64,000 nt of DNA from Frateuria aurantia DSM 6220 (GCF_000242255.2 NC_017033.1:2615110-2679109); one strand, 5' to 3'. Counted from the stretch's first letter, positions 29,288 to 39,291 are shown. Program-made: numbers and translations. Notes: generated from the sequence alone by a model not told the origin.

Positions 29288-29767
29288 ATGTCCGACCTTC
29301 CCGAACTGCGCCTGCGCGAACTGGCCTCCGATCTTGATGAAGCCTTCGTGCTGCGGCTGGCCCCCTTGTTTGCCGACTTCGAGCTTCCCGCCTGGAGACA
29401 GCGTCAGACCTGTGTGCGTGGCGTGCGCGCAGCCCTGACCGAGCGCATGGAACAGGCAGGACATGAGGCCTGCCTGCTGATCGCGGAAAACATGCAAGGG
29501 GTGACCATAGGCTTTCTCAGCCTCAGCCTGACCCGTGATTATTTCAGCGGCCAGCGCCAGGCACACTTGAATGAACTGGCAGTGGCCCCCGAACATCAGC
29601 GACAAGGCTATGGTCGCGCCCTGTTGCGCGAGGCCGAACGCTGGGCCGGCCTGCGCAACTGCCGGGCGCTGAGCCTGAACGTGTTTCCCGGCAACGAGGC
29701 CGCACGCCGGCTGTATGCCGGCGCGGGCTATCAGGTGGATCTGCTGCGGCTGGCCAGACCCCTCTGA
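29288..29767 (+). CDS. GNAT-family N-acetyltransferase
   Basis: A 159-residue acetyl-CoA-dependent acetyltransferase. The core shows ELAVAPEHQRQGYGRALLREAERWA (quoted in parts: ELAVAPEHQ and RQGYGRALL), the Q/R-x-x-G-x-G/A acetyl-CoA site, followed by SLNVFPGNEAARRLYAGAGY, the fourth GNAT motif. The substrate cannot be read from sequence. The ATG at 29288 has a weak SD. It is convergent with the SapC gene, 13 bp apart. Confidence 0.85.
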   Translation: MSDLPELRLRELASDLDEAFVLRLAPLFADFELPAWRQRQTCVRGVRAALTERMEQAGHEACLLIAENMQGVTIGFLSLSLTRDYFSGQRQAHLNELAVAPEHQRQGYGRALLREAERWAGLRNCRALSLNVFPGNEAARRLYAGAGYQVDLLRLARPL

Positions 29768-29780
29768 CCAGCTGTCGTCC

Positions 29781-30548
29781 TCAGGCAGCCGGCGTCCCGG
29801 CGGCTTCTGCGGCTTCGCGCTCGCTGAGACGGCGGGTAACCCGGTCGATATTGGCCAGCGACACCAGGTGGGCATAGATCCAGCCGAACACGCCTTCCTT
29901 CAGGAAGGTTTCCGCCGTGGCCGCATCCAGCTTGCGCAGACGCTCCTCGCTGACGATGAACAGACCGTTGAGGTTCAGGCCCTCGCCGCCGTCCTTCTTG
30001 TCCAGCCGGATACTCTGCGGCTCCAGCAGGTCGTGCTTGCGCAACTGTTCCATGAACCACTGGGTGCGTCCGACATGGGACTGGAATTCGCCCAGGAAAT
30101 TCACCGCATGGGTCAGAATCTCGTTGTCGGTGCCATCTTCCTTGAACAGGCGCTCGCCCTCGGTCTGACTGAAGCCCTCGAAGGCCTCATCCAGAAATAC
30201 GGCGAAGTCATCACCCGGCTGGCCCGGCGGCTTCTCGGCCAGCACGAAGGGATAACGGCGCACGAAGGCCGGGATGTAGACATCACTGGCCCACATGCCG
30301 TCGGCATCGACGAACAGGTTCTCGTCTTCACGCAGGCCCAGCAGGGCAATCGGACCGGCCTTGTCGGCACTGGGGCCGGCGAACAGGACCGGCAGATCAC
30401 GGGCTGCCAGCGGAAATTCGACCCCCGTCAGCGGAATCGAATGCACCTTGGCGGCAAACTTGGCGCCGGGCACCGGCTTCAGCCGCAGATCCTTGTGCTC
30501 GCCCCGGTTGAGCGGCACCGGCCGCTGGTAAAACAACATTTCCGCCAC
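29781..30548 (-). CDS. SapC family protein
   Basis: A 255-residue protein matching the SapC family, named after a Campylobacter S-layer locus gene but widespread in proteobacteria without S-layers. Typical parts are FYQRPVPLNRGEHKDLRLKP near the start, FPLAARDLPVLF, YIPAFVRRYPFVLA and LFIVSEERLRKL. There is no signal peptide or membrane segment. Molecular function is unknown. It is transcribed alone on the minus strand. Confidence 0.8.
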   Translation of the reverse strand: MAEMLFYQRPVPLNRGEHKDLRLKPVPGAKFAAKVHSIPLTGVEFPLAARDLPVLFAGPSADKAGPIALLGLREDENLFVDADGMWASDVYIPAFVRRYPFVLAEKPPGQPGDDFAVFLDEAFEGFSQTEGERLFKEDGTDNEILTHAVNFLGEFQSHVGRTQWFMEQLRKHDLLEPQSIRLDKKDGGEGLNLNGLFIVSEERLRKLDAATAETFLKEGVFGWIYAHLVSLANIDRVTRRLSEREAAEAAGTPAA

Positions 30549-30839
30549 GTCGATCCCTCTGCTTCTGTGCCTGCGGCGCTCCGGCCTGCCGGAATGGCAG
30601 GCCTGCCGAACGGTCCGCAGATCATGCTTGAATCATCCGACTATAGCAGCGGCCACGGGTCTGCACGCAAGCAACAGAGGGTGAGGATGCCGCGCCCGGC
30701 AAGAGGCTGCTCGACTTGAGGTTTTATTGTCATCTGCATGGGGTATGCTCGAAGGATCCGAACAGAACTGACCTGACCGGGTCGCCCTGTCGGCTGTTGG
30801 ACCGCTCTTTAACGCTGGACAGCTTAAGGACCGAAACAG

Positions 30840-31481
30840 ATGCTGATGGACCTGCCCCACCCTTCGCCCCTGCATGCCACCCGCATCCTGTCGCTGGATG
30901 CCGCCGGCAGGATTCTCGACTGGATCAGCTGGCAGGATGCCGCCTGCCTGTATGTCCGCGGCGCGGTGGCCTGGACTCTGGGCAACCCCTGCCTGACCCT
31001 GCATGGCGGCATGCACCGTGAAAACGGGCGGCAGAGTCTGTTGCAGCTGCATCCCATCATCGCCAGTACCGGTCGCTGCCGCGACCAGGCCATCGATCCC
31101 AGTCCCTGCCTGACCAATACCGCTCTGTTTGCCCGCGACGGCCATCTCTGTCTCTACTGCGGCGGCCATTTCAGCCGCGGCGAACTGACCCGCGACCATG
31201 TGCAGCCGATTTCCAGGCAAGGACTGGACGAGTGGGAGAATGTCGTCTCCGCCTGCCTGCCCTGCAATCTGCGCAAGAGCAACCGTACCCCGCAGCAGGC
31301 CAACATGCCCTTGCTGGCCGTGCCGTTCCGCCCCAGCTGGGTCGAACATCTGATACTGTCGAACCGGAACATCCTTCACGATCAGATGGAGTTCCTGCCA
31401 CGATCAGATGGAGTTCCTGCGCAGCCACCTGCCCAGACGCAGGCGCGGAGGAGTGGTCTAGTGTCGCCAGACGCCTTCTAA
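30840..31481 (+). CDS. HNH endonuclease with a tail altered by a 22-bp tandem duplication
   Basis: A 213-residue HNH nuclease-fold protein. The zinc site is made by CLYCGG and CLPCNLRK, and the catalytic motif is TRDHVQPISRQG ... WENVV (about residues 108-150). AAGGA lies 9 bases before the ATG. Close to the 3' end a perfect 22-bp direct repeat (31377-31398 and 31399-31420) shifts the frame: after HDQMEFL the protein now reads PRSDGVPAQPPAQ and ends in SPDAF. With one copy it would read HDQMEFLRSHLPRRRRGG and stop about 11 codons earlier than now. The core is unaffected, so it may remain active. Confidence 0.88.
   Translation: MLMDLPHPSPLHATRILSLDAAGRILDWISWQDAACLYVRGAVAWTLGNPCLTLHGGMHRENGRQSLLQLHPIIASTGRCRDQAIDPSPCLTNTALFARDGHLCLYCGGHFSRGELTRDHVQPISRQGLDEWENVVSACLPCNLRKSNRTPQQANMPLLAVPFRPSWVEHLILSNRNILHDQMEFLPRSDGVPAQPPAQTQARRSGLVSPDAF
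31377..31420 (+). repeat. 22-bp perfect tandem duplication inside the HNH gene
   Basis: Two identical 22-base units, 31377-31398 and 31399-31420. Since 22 is not a multiple of three, the duplication changes the downstream frame. Confidence 0.95.
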
Positions 31482-31620
31482 TGAAAATTTAACAAAAAAA
31501 CCTTTTCTGCGCCATTTCCTCGCTAAATACGCCGATATCCAAGGTTTTTCAGCCGAAAAACTCAACGGTTCATTAACACTGGCCCTTGCGTCCACGCGCG
31601 CGTAGACGAACAATACGTGG

Positions 31621-33516
31621 ATGAAAGCCCGCGCCCCCTATCCCTTGCTGTCGAAAATCGATTCGCCAGCCGATCTCCGTCGCTTGTCCGACGACCAGCT
31701 CCCCGCCGTTGCAGACGAGCTGCGCCGCTACCTGATCGAAGCCGTCGCCTCTTCCGGTGGTCACTTTGGTTCGGGTCTCGGCGTGGTCGAACTGACGGTT
31801 GCCCTCCACCATGTCTTCGAGACGCCAGTGGATCGTCTGGTCTGGGACGTCGGGCATCAGTGCTATCCGCACAAGATCCTGACCGGTCGCCGTGACCGCA
31901 TCACGACGATCAAGAAGAAGGATGGCCTGACGCCGTTTCCGACCCGCAGCGAGAGCGAATACGACACCTTTGGCGTCGGTCATTCCTCGACCTCGATCTC
32001 GGCGGCCGTGGGCATGGCTCTGGCGGCGCAGCGCAAGGGCGATGACCGCAAGATGGTGGCCATCATCGGTGACGGTGCCGCTACCGCCGGCATGGCGTTC
32101 GAAGCCTTGAACCACGGCGGTGACGCCGAGCCCAACGTGCTGGTCGTGTTCAACGACAACGGCATGTCGATCAGCGAAAATGTCGGTGCCCTGACCAAGT
32201 TCATGGCACGCGCCACCTCCAGCGCGACCTTGAACGCACTGCGTCAGCAGGCCAAGAAGGCGATCTCCAAGGAATCGGCAATCGGCCGCGCGGTGAGCCG
32301 GCTGGAAGAGCACGCCAAGGGCATGTTCGTGCCCTCGATCCTGTTCGAGGAACTGGGCTTCCATTACACCGGTCCGATCGACGGTCACAACATTCCCCAG
32401 CTGCTGGCTGCCCTGCGCACGGTCAAGGACCTTCCGGGTCCCCAGTTGCTGCACGTGATCACCGCCAAGGGCAAGGGCTATGCCCCCGCCGAAAACGGGC
32501 CGATCGAATATCATGCGGTCAGCCCCTTCGATCCCGAAGCCGGTCTGGCCAAGAAGGCCAAGTCGGGCAAACCGACCTATACCGACATCTTCAGTGATTG
32601 GCTGTGTGACATGGCCGCCACCGACGAGCGCCTGATGGCCATCACGCCGGCGATGCGCGAAGGCTCGGGTCTGGTCCGTTTCTCCAAGGAATACCCGCAG
32701 CGCTACTTCGATGTGGCCATCGCCGAACAGCATGCCGTGACGCTGGCGGCCGGCATGGCCTGCGAAGGCGCCAAGCCGGTGGTGGCGATCTATTCCAGTT
32801 TTCTGCAGCGCGCCTACGATCAGGCCATCCATGATGTCGCCCTGCAGAACCTGGACGTCACCTTTGCGATTGACCGCGCCGGCGTGGTCGGACCTGACGG
32901 CGCCACCCATGCCGGCAGCTTCGATCTGAGCTTCCTGCGCTGCCTGCCGAACATGGTCATCATGGCGCCGGCCGACGAGAACGAATGCCGGATGATGCTG
33001 AGCACCGGTTACGAATACGAAGGCCCGGCGGCGATTCGCTATCCGCGAGGCACCGGCATGGGCACCGCCCTGCGCCCGGAACTCGATACCTTGCCGGTCG
33101 GCAAGGCCGAACTGCGTCGCCGCGGCAGCGATCTGGCCATTCTGAGCTTCGGCGCCCTGCTGGGCACCGCCTCGGTCGTCGCCGAGGAACTGGATGCCAG
33201 TCTGGTCAATATGCGCTTCGTCAAGCCGCTGGATGTCGAGATGATTCTGGACATGGCCAGAACCCACGACGCCATCGTGACCATCGAGGACAATGCCGTT
33301 GCCGGTGGCGCCGGCAGTGCCGTGGCCGAGTGCCTGGCCGAAAACGGCGTGGTGCTGCCGATCATGCATCTGGGTCTGCCCGACCGCTATCTGGACCACG
33401 GCAGCCGCGAAGAGGTGCTCAGTGACGCCGGTCTGGATCTTCCTTCGGTCCGTGCCGCGATCCTGCGCCGCTTCCCGCAGTTCGCCGGCAAGGCCAGCAT
33501 GGCCAGCGCCAGCTGA
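31621..33516 (+). CDS. dxs: 1-deoxy-D-xylulose-5-phosphate synthase
   Basis: Thiamine-diphosphate enzyme of the MEP isoprenoid pathway; joins pyruvate and glyceraldehyde 3-phosphate. The 631-residue product has [18 protein letters not shown], the ThDP site [15 protein letters not shown] with FNDN, and the transketolase central domain [30 protein letters not shown]. The ATG at 31621 has only a weak SD. A terminator follows, then hpnN; DXS supplies the precursors of the hopanoids that HpnN moves. Confidence 0.97.
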   Translation: MKARAPYPLLSKIDSPADLRRLSDDQLPAVADELRRYLIEAVASSGGHFGSGLGVVELTVALHHVFETPVDRLVWDVGHQCYPHKILTGRRDRITTIKKKDGLTPFPTRSESEYDTFGVGHSSTSISAAVGMALAAQRKGDDRKMVAIIGDGAATAGMAFEALNHGGDAEPNVLVVFNDNGMSISENVGALTKFMARATSSATLNALRQQAKKAISKESAIGRAVSRLEEHAKGMFVPSILFEELGFHYTGPIDGHNIPQLLAALRTVKDLPGPQLLHVITAKGKGYAPAENGPIEYHAVSPFDPEAGLAKKAKSGKPTYTDIFSDWLCDMAATDERLMAITPAMREGSGLVRFSKEYPQRYFDVAIAEQHAVTLAAGMACEGAKPVVAIYSSFLQRAYDQAIHDVALQNLDVTFAIDRAGVVGPDGATHAGSFDLSFLRCLPNMVIMAPADENECRMMLSTGYEYEGPAAIRYPRGTGMGTALRPELDTLPVGKAELRRRGSDLAILSFGALLGTASVVAEELDASLVNMRFVKPLDVEMILDMARTHDAIVTIEDNAVAGGAGSAVAECLAENGVVLPIMHLGLPDRYLDHGSREEVLSDAGLDLPSVRAAILRRFPQFAGKASMASAS

Positions 33517-33538
33517 TCCATCGGCAGTGCCCATCCTG

Positions 33539-33588
33539 AACCGCAGCGGCCAGACGCACCCAACCGGCGTCGCCCCTGCGGTTTTTTT
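33539..33588 (+). terminator. Rho-independent terminator after dxs
   Basis: Arms AACCGCAG (33539-33546) and CTGCGGTT (33576-33583) flank a G+C-rich inner region with further pairing, and seven T run from 33582 to 33588. It ends 43 bp before hpnN, which therefore needs its own promoter or read-through. Confidence 0.8.
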
Positions 33589-33631
33589 GTGAGCTGATGC
33601 TTCAATCTCCTTATTTGGCCAGGAGCCACCC

Positions 33632-36229
33632 ATGATTGCCTGGATCGTCCGGCTGATCGACCTGAGCCGGCGGCATGCATGGCTCACCACAGCCTGCTTC
33701 GCCCTGCTTGTCCTCGCCAGCCTGGGGCTGGCCAACAGTCGCCTCAGCGTCGACACCGACACCGATCACATGTTCGCCAGCAACCTGCCCTGGCGTCAGC
33801 ACCAGATCGAATACGGCAAGCAGTTTCCGCAATTCGATGACCTGCTGGTCGCGGTGGTGCGTGGAGCCTCCGACGAGGAAACGGCAGAGACGGCCGATCA
33901 ACTGGTCCGTCAGGCCCAGGCCGATCCCCGTCACTTCGTGGATGCCAGCCGGCCGGACGTAGGCCCCCTGTTCCAGCGCGACGGCCTGCTGCTGCTGCCG
34001 TCGGATGAACTGGCCAAGCTGATCGATTCGCTGATGACCTCGCAGCCGCTGCTGGGGCCGCTGGCTTCGGATCCGACGGCTCTGGGACTGATGCACACCA
34101 TCACCTTGATGACCCTGGGTGTGCAGCAGATGGGCTCGGATCTCAGCAGTTACCGCAAGCCGCTGCTGCAGGTCGCCGACAGTCTGCAGAACGCCGCCGA
34201 TGGCCATCCCACCCCGCTGTCGTGGAATGCACTGCTGGGCCCTTCGGTGACCCAGCAGCAGGACAACGTCCATTTCGTGCTGCTGCATCCGCAGCTCGAT
34301 CATGATTCGCTGCAGCCCGGCAAGGCCGCCACTGACCGGCTGCAACAGATCATCCGGACCTTGCCGGATGTGAAAAGTCACCGGGTCACCGTCGATTACA
34401 CCGGCTCGGTCGCGCTGTCCGACGTGCAGTTCGGCGCCATCACCGACGGCATCGTACTCAGCACCGCCGTCAGCTTGCTGCTGCTGGCGTTGTGGCTGTT
34501 CCTGGCGCTGCGCTCCTGGCGCCTGATCGTGCCGATCCTGATCACCCTGGTCGGCGGACTGGTGCTGACCCTGGGCTTTGCCGCCCTCAGCATCGGCCGC
34601 CTCAACCTTATCTCGATCGCCTTTGCCGTGCTGTTCGTCGGTCTGGCTGTGGACTTTGCCATCCAGTTCACCGTGCGTCTGCGCGAAGCCCGCCTGACCC
34701 TGCCCGAGCTGGCCGAAGCCCTGCGGGTGACGGGACGTCGCTCCGGTGTCCAGATCACCGTCGCTGCGCTGGCCACGGCCTGCGGCTTTCTGTCCTTCGC
34801 GCCGACCAGTTTCGTCGGCGTCGCCGAGCTGGGTATCATCGCCGGCGTCGGCATGATCCTGGCCCTGTTCTGCACCCTGACCCTGCTGCCTGCCCTGCTG
34901 ACCCTGTTCCATCCGCGCGACGAAGCCGCCGAAGTGGCCTTGCCGGGTGGTGCCGCAGCCGACCGCCTGATGCATCGCCATCAGCGTGCGCTGCTGGGGA
35001 TCTTCACGGTGCTCAGTGCGCTCGGCCTTTACAGCGCAATCACCTTGCCCTTCGATGCCAACCCCCTGCATACCCAGGATCCGAATTCAGAACCGATGCG
35101 TACCCTGATGGGGATGGCGGCCGATCCGGCCACCAACCCCTTCAATATCGACATTCTGGTCCCGGATCTGGCGCAGGCCCGACAGTTGACCGCCAAACTG
35201 GAAAAACTGCCGGAAGTGGCCAGCGTACTGTCGGCGGCGACCTTCGTGCCCGAAGATCAGGATGCCAAGCTCGACCAGCTCGGTCAGGCTCAGGATCTGC
35301 TGCTGCCTTCGCTGCAGTCACCGACCCAGGTCCAGACCCCGACGCCGGCCGCCTTCCGCGCAGCCATCGCCGACACCCGCAAGGATATCCACAGCGTCTG
35401 GGACAAGTTGCCGGCCGACTCCCCGCTGCGCGCCATCGACAGGGCCCTGGCCAAGCTGGAAACCACCAGCGATGCCAATCTGGCAACCTCGGCCCAGGCG
35501 CTGGTGCGCTTTCTGCCGGCACAGTTGAACAGCCTGCGGGAAGTGCTGAATGCCCAGACCATCACCGCACAGAATCTGCCGGCCGCGGTCCGTCGCAACT
35601 GGTATACCGCCGATGGTCGCGTGCATATCCAGGTATCCCCCACCGTGGCGGCACAAAGCAGTGAAGGCCTGCATCACTTCGTAAAGGCGGTCCAGGCCAT
35701 CGCCCCCGAGGCCGGAGGCCCGGCGGTGACCACCATTGCCAGTGCCGATACCATCCTGCATGCCTTCCAGCAGGCCGGCCTGCTGGCTCTTGTCACCATT
35801 TCGGTCGTGCTGCTGCTGATTCTGCGCAATGGACGGGATGCCGGCAATGTGCTGCTGACCCTGCTGGTCTCGGCGCTGCTGACCGCCTTGTTCGCCCGCC
35901 TCGGCGGCATGAGCATCAACTATGCGAACATCATCGCCCTGCCCCTGCTGCTGGGCGTCGGCGTGTCTTTCAACGTCTACTTCGTGATGAACTGGCGTGC
36001 CGGCATCACGGACTTCATCGGCTCGGCCTCGGCGCGGGCGGTGCTGTTTTCAGCGCTGACCACCGGCACGGCCTTCGGCTCGCTGGCCCTGTCGCATGAT
36101 CTGGGCATGGCCAGCATGGGCCGGCTGCTGCTGCTGAGTCTGGCCGCCGTACTGCTGGCCACCTTCGCCTTCCTGCCGGTGCTGCTGTACGCCCAGCGCA
36201 AGCATCAGCCCCGGCTGGCGCAGGACTGA
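33632..36229 (+). CDS. hpnN: Hopanoid transporter HpnN (RND/MMPL family)
   Basis: Large inner-membrane RND-type protein of 865 residues with one N-terminal segment, two periplasmic domains and two blocks of membrane helices (about 270-420 and 715-855), the usual duplicated layout. HpnN-type features are SVDTDTDHMFASNLPWRQ, QFDDLLVAVV, AFAVLFVGLAVDFAIQF and the second-half LPLLLGVGVSFNVYFVMNW. HpnN carries hopanoids from the inner to the outer membrane. The ATG follows AGGAG. No squalene-hopene cyclase gene is in the window, so hopanoid production is inferred. Confidence 0.9.
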   Translation: MIAWIVRLIDLSRRHAWLTTACFALLVLASLGLANSRLSVDTDTDHMFASNLPWRQHQIEYGKQFPQFDDLLVAVVRGASDEETAETADQLVRQAQADPRHFVDASRPDVGPLFQRDGLLLLPSDELAKLIDSLMTSQPLLGPLASDPTALGLMHTITLMTLGVQQMGSDLSSYRKPLLQVADSLQNAADGHPTPLSWNALLGPSVTQQQDNVHFVLLHPQLDHDSLQPGKAATDRLQQIIRTLPDVKSHRVTVDYTGSVALSDVQFGAITDGIVLSTAVSLLLLALWLFLALRSWRLIVPILITLVGGLVLTLGFAALSIGRLNLISIAFAVLFVGLAVDFAIQFTVRLREARLTLPELAEALRVTGRRSGVQITVAALATACGFLSFAPTSFVGVAELGIIAGVGMILALFCTLTLLPALLTLFHPRDEAAEVALPGGAAADRLMHRHQRALLGIFTVLSALGLYSAITLPFDANPLHTQDPNSEPMRTLMGMAADPATNPFNIDILVPDLAQARQLTAKLEKLPEVASVLSAATFVPEDQDAKLDQLGQAQDLLLPSLQSPTQVQTPTPAAFRAAIADTRKDIHSVWDKLPADSPLRAIDRALAKLETTSDANLATSAQALVRFLPAQLNSLREVLNAQTITAQNLPAAVRRNWYTADGRVHIQVSPTVAAQSSEGLHHFVKAVQAIAPEAGGPAVTTIASADTILHAFQQAGLLALVTISVVLLLILRNGRDAGNVLLTLLVSALLTALFARLGGMSINYANIIALPLLLGVGVSFNVYFVMNWRAGITDFIGSASARAVLFSALTTGTAFGSLALSHDLGMASMGRLLLLSLAAVLLATFAFLPVLLYAQRKHQPRLAQD

Positions 36230-36290
36230 GGCCCGCCAGCCTCCGATCGATGCCAGGGCGCCGCCGGAAATCTCCGGCGGCGTCCCGCAA

Positions 36291-37115
36291 TCAGGTCCGC
36301 CGCCGCCCCAGGGTGACCCGGTCGCGGCCTTCCAGGTCACGCAAGGTCTCGGCATCGGACCAGCCGTGCGACAGCAGCAGACTGCGCACAGCCGGCCCCT
36401 GGCGCCAGCCATGCTCCAGCAGCAGCCAGCCTCCCGGCCGCAGCAGACGTCCGCTGCCGGCCACCAGTTGCCGGATCGCGTCCAGCCCGTCACGCCCCGA
36501 GGCCAGCGCGGCGGCCGGCTCGAAACGCAGGTCGCCCCGCTGCAGATGGGGATCCGAGCTTTCGATATAGGGCGGATTGGAGGCAATCAGATCGAAGCTC
36601 CCCTGCAGCGGCGACAGCCAGTCGCCCTGCCGGAACACCACCCGGTCCAGTCCGTGCCGGCGCGCATTGCGCCGGGCCACCTCCAGCGCCTCGGCACTGC
36701 AGTCGACCGCCCATACCTCGGCCTCGGGCCGCTCGATGGCCAGCGCCAGCGCGATCGCGCCACTGCCGGTCCCCAGATCCGCCAGTCGCTGCGGCGTACC
36801 GACGGGAATCCGCTCGAGCGCGGCCTCGACCAGGGTCTCGGTGTCAGGTCGGGGAATCAGCGTCGCCGGGCTGACTTCCAGATCCAGGGTCCAGAAGCCG
36901 CGATGTCCGGTGATGTAGGCCACCGGGGTTCCCTCCAGACGACGCTGCACCGCCGTCTCGAAGGCATGCTGCAATGCGGCCTCCAGGGGATCGTCCAGAT
37001 GCGCCATGATCCAGGCCCCGGAACGTTGCAACGCATGGGCCAACAGGTAATCGGCCTCGTAGCCGTCGCTCAGGCGCGACCTCGCGGCATTCAGAACAGT
37101 ACGCAGATCAGGCAT
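36291..37115 (-). CDS. prmC: Peptide chain release factor N5-glutamine methyltransferase
   Basis: Methylates the Gln of the GGQ motif of release factors RF1 and RF2 with S-adenosylmethionine. The 274-residue protein has the N-terminal helical RF-binding domain (about 1-75, with [18 protein letters not shown]), the SAM loop [14 protein letters not shown] and the NPPY motif (SNPPYIES) that holds the Gln. The start is taken at the ATG 37113-37115; a TTG five codons upstream is also in frame. It is divergent from oxyR. Confidence 0.95.
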   Translation of the reverse strand: MPDLRTVLNAARSRLSDGYEADYLLAHALQRSGAWIMAHLDDPLEAALQHAFETAVQRRLEGTPVAYITGHRGFWTLDLEVSPATLIPRPDTETLVEAALERIPVGTPQRLADLGTGSGAIALALAIERPEAEVWAVDCSAEALEVARRNARRHGLDRVVFRQGDWLSPLQGSFDLIASNPPYIESSDPHLQRGDLRFEPAAALASGRDGLDAIRQLVAGSGRLLRPGGWLLLEHGWRQGPAVRSLLLSHGWSDAETLRDLEGRDRVTLGRRRT

Positions 37116-37235
37116 GGGGTCCGACGCCAACTTGAATCAGCCCGCAGTATGCCGCATCCAGGGTGAGCGCCGGGTGTGAAACAAACCCGCAGTCCGGCGC
37201 CGCCATTTTCATGATCGATGCATCTTGATTATGTG

Positions 37236-37250
37236 ATAGCCTGAAACTAT
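37236..37250 (+). promoter_or_regulatory. OxyR-type half-site before oxyR
   Basis: ATAG-N7-CTAT (37236-37239 and 37247-37250), the half of the OxyR consensus bound by one dimer, 16 bp before the oxyR start. E. coli OxyR represses its own gene from such a site. Confidence 0.7.
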
Positions 37251-37265
37251 CACATGGAGTCCGCG

Positions 37266-38210
37266 ATGAATCTGCGAGATCTGACTTATCTGCTCGCCCT
37301 GGCCGAGCATCGCCATTTCGGCCGCGCAGCGGAGGCCAGCTTCGTCAGCCAGCCAACCCTGTCGACCCAGATCAAGAAGCTGGAAGAGGAACTGGGGGTG
37401 GCCTTGGTCGAACGCACCCCGCGCAAGGCTTTGCTGACCGAGACCGGGCTGGAGATCGCCAGACATGCCCGGGCCATCCAGGCGGAAATCCAGGAAATCA
37501 AATCCATTGCCCAGCGCAACCGCGATCCGGAATCCGGTACGGTCAAGCTGGGTATCTTTCCCACCTTGGGGCCCTACCTGCTGCCACATGTGATTCCGCG
37601 ACTGCGCCGGGAGCTGCCGCGGCTTGAGCTGCTGCTGATCGAGGACAAGACCGAGGTGATCCTGAAGCGGCTGCGCGAAGGCAGCCTGGATCTGGGCATC
37701 CTGGCCCTGCCGGTGCATGAAGACAGCCTGCATGCCGAATTCCTGTTCGAGGAACCCTTTGTGCTGGCCGTGCCGGAAAGCCATCATCTGGCGGCTTCCG
37801 ACACGGCCCTGCCCCTGGATGCCCTGACCCGCGAAAGCCTGCTGCTGCTGGAGGACGGACATTGCCTGCGCGATCAGGCACTGGAGGTCTGCCAGCTGGC
37901 CGGCGCGGGTGAAAAACCGGGTTTTCGCGCCACCAGCCTGGAAACCTTGCGCCAGATGGTGGCCGCCAATGTCGGCATCACCTTGCTGCCGGCCCTGGCG
38001 GTGGCGCCCCCGATCGTGCCGACCCCGCATATCCGGCTGCGGGCTTTTGCCGAGCCGGCACCCAGCCGCCGGCTGGCCATGGTCTGGCGCAAGCGCTCCT
38101 CGACCACGGAGCTGTTCACTCGACTGGCGCGGATCTTCGCCGAGCTGCCGCCCGCACTGCTGTCACCGCGGCAGGCCTGCAGCACGCAGGATCCGCCGGC
38201 CACCGCCTGA
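37266..38210 (+). CDS. oxyR: Hydrogen peroxide-sensing LysR regulator OxyR
   Basis: A 314-residue LysR-type regulator. The winged helix is MNLRDLTYLLALAEHRHFGR followed by SFVSQPTLSTQIKKLEEELG. The sensing segment LLLLEDGHCLRDQALEVC carries the two cysteines that form the regulatory disulphide in E. coli OxyR (Cys199/Cys208) at the same spacing. It activates peroxide-defence genes such as katG and ahpC. GGAG lies 6 bases before the ATG at 37266, preferred over an in-frame ATG at 37254. An ATAG-N7-CTAT site precedes it. Confidence 0.95.
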   Translation: MNLRDLTYLLALAEHRHFGRAAEASFVSQPTLSTQIKKLEEELGVALVERTPRKALLTETGLEIARHARAIQAEIQEIKSIAQRNRDPESGTVKLGIFPTLGPYLLPHVIPRLRRELPRLELLLIEDKTEVILKRLREGSLDLGILALPVHEDSLHAEFLFEEPFVLAVPESHHLAASDTALPLDALTRESLLLLEDGHCLRDQALEVCQLAGAGEKPGFRATSLETLRQMVAANVGITLLPALAVAPPIVPTPHIRLRAFAEPAPSRRLAMVWRKRSSTTELFTRLARIFAELPPALLSPRQACSTQDPPATA

Positions 38211-38276
38211 AGTCCATCCGGCGACCGCCCTCGTCACATCTGCTGTGCGATGGCCGGCGGCGGACCGGTCACCGAC

Positions 38277-38795
38277 TCAGTAATGCAGCAAGGCGTGAAT
38301 ATCGCTGCCGGCCGCCCAGCGCTGGCGGCCACCCAGGGCGTCCAGCTCCATCAGCACGCTGGCGCCGATCACACTGGCACCGACCGATTCCAGCAGACAC
38401 CGGCCAGCGGCCAGTGTGCCGCCGGTAGCCAGCACATCATCGACCAGCAGGACCCGGCTGCCCGGCGTCAGCGCATCCTCGCGCACTTCCAGCCGGTCGC
38501 TGCCGTATTCCAGGTCATAGTCCAGCGCCCGTACCGGCGGCGGCAGTTTGCCGGGCTTGCGCAAGGGAACGAAACCCGCCTTCAGCTGCTGGGCCAGCGC
38601 CACGCCGAAGATGAAGCCGCGCGCTTCCAGCCCGGCCACCTGATCGATGGACTGGCCAGTCCAGGGCGCGGCCATGGCGGCGATGGCGGCCTGGAAGGCC
38701 TCGGCATCGGCCAGCAGCGGGGTGATGTCGCGGAAAGTAACGCCCAGCTTGGGATAGTCCGCCACGGAGCGGATCAGGGATTCGATGGAGTGCAA
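38277..38795 (-). CDS. apt: Adenine phosphoribosyltransferase (TTG start)
   Basis: Purine salvage enzyme converting adenine and PRPP to AMP. The 172-residue product contains GVTFRDITPLL, EARGFIFG, LRKPGKLPPPV and the PRPP loop VLLVDDVLATGGT. No ATG lies near the family start; the TTG at 38793-38795 fits the expected N-terminus (HSIESLIRSV) and has AGGA 7 bases upstream. The longer frame to 38870 has no resemblance. It is convergent with oxyR. Confidence 0.93.
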   Translation of the reverse strand: MHSIESLIRSVADYPKLGVTFRDITPLLADAEAFQAAIAAMAAPWTGQSIDQVAGLEARGFIFGVALAQQLKAGFVPLRKPGKLPPPVRALDYDLEYGSDRLEVREDALTPGSRVLLVDDVLATGGTLAAGRCLLESVGASVIGASVLMELDALGGRQRWAAGSDIHALLHY

Positions 38796-38913
38796 GAGAG
38801 GGTCCTGGTGAAACGGAAAGGATCGGCGCCGGGCCTTGGGCCGACATCGACGGACCGGCCATTTTAGCAAGCTGCGACGTGGGCCGGTATCAAGTCCCGG
38901 TGCCCGCCGGATT

Positions 38914-39186
38914 TCAGACGGAAACCGGGCCGCCGTGGGCGAACGGATCCTCGGCCAGTGCGGCCCGCCCCTCCGCCATCATCGCCTCGACCTCGGCCAC
39001 CACCCCGCCAGCTTCTTCGGCCTGCAGCGGCGAGACCATCACCGTGACATAGTCCGTTGCCGGCAACTGGCCGACCGCGCCGGTCAGGTATTCGCCACTG
39101 ACGAAGGCCGGAATGCCGGCGTGGTCCAGCGCGTCCTTGACCAGATGCGCATCCAGCATGTTTTCGGCACGATAGGCGATATGCAT
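38914..39186 (-). CDS. DUF2007 family protein (putative signal transducing protein)
   Basis: A 90-residue soluble protein starting MHIAYRAENMLDAHLVKDAL with HAGIPAFVSGEYLTGAVGQL, the DUF2007 ferredoxin-like fold found in many gammaproteobacteria. Its function is unknown; a PII-like signalling role has been proposed for the fold. It is transcribed alone, divergent from glnS. Confidence 0.8.
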   Translation of the reverse strand: MHIAYRAENMLDAHLVKDALDHAGIPAFVSGEYLTGAVGQLPATDYVTVMVSPLQAEEAGGVVAEVEAMMAEGRAALAEDPFAHGGPVSV

Positions 39187-39291
39187 GACTTCACGCTAGC
39201 CCCGGATCGCGACCGGCGCAAGCCATGCCTGCGGGCCGGCCAAGTGGGTTAGACTTGCTCCTTTCGCCATTCATGCCACGAGCCAGTACCG

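Noticed and set aside
31573-33762. 729-codon open frame opposite dxs
   Set aside because: Antisense shadow of dxs and the start of hpnN.
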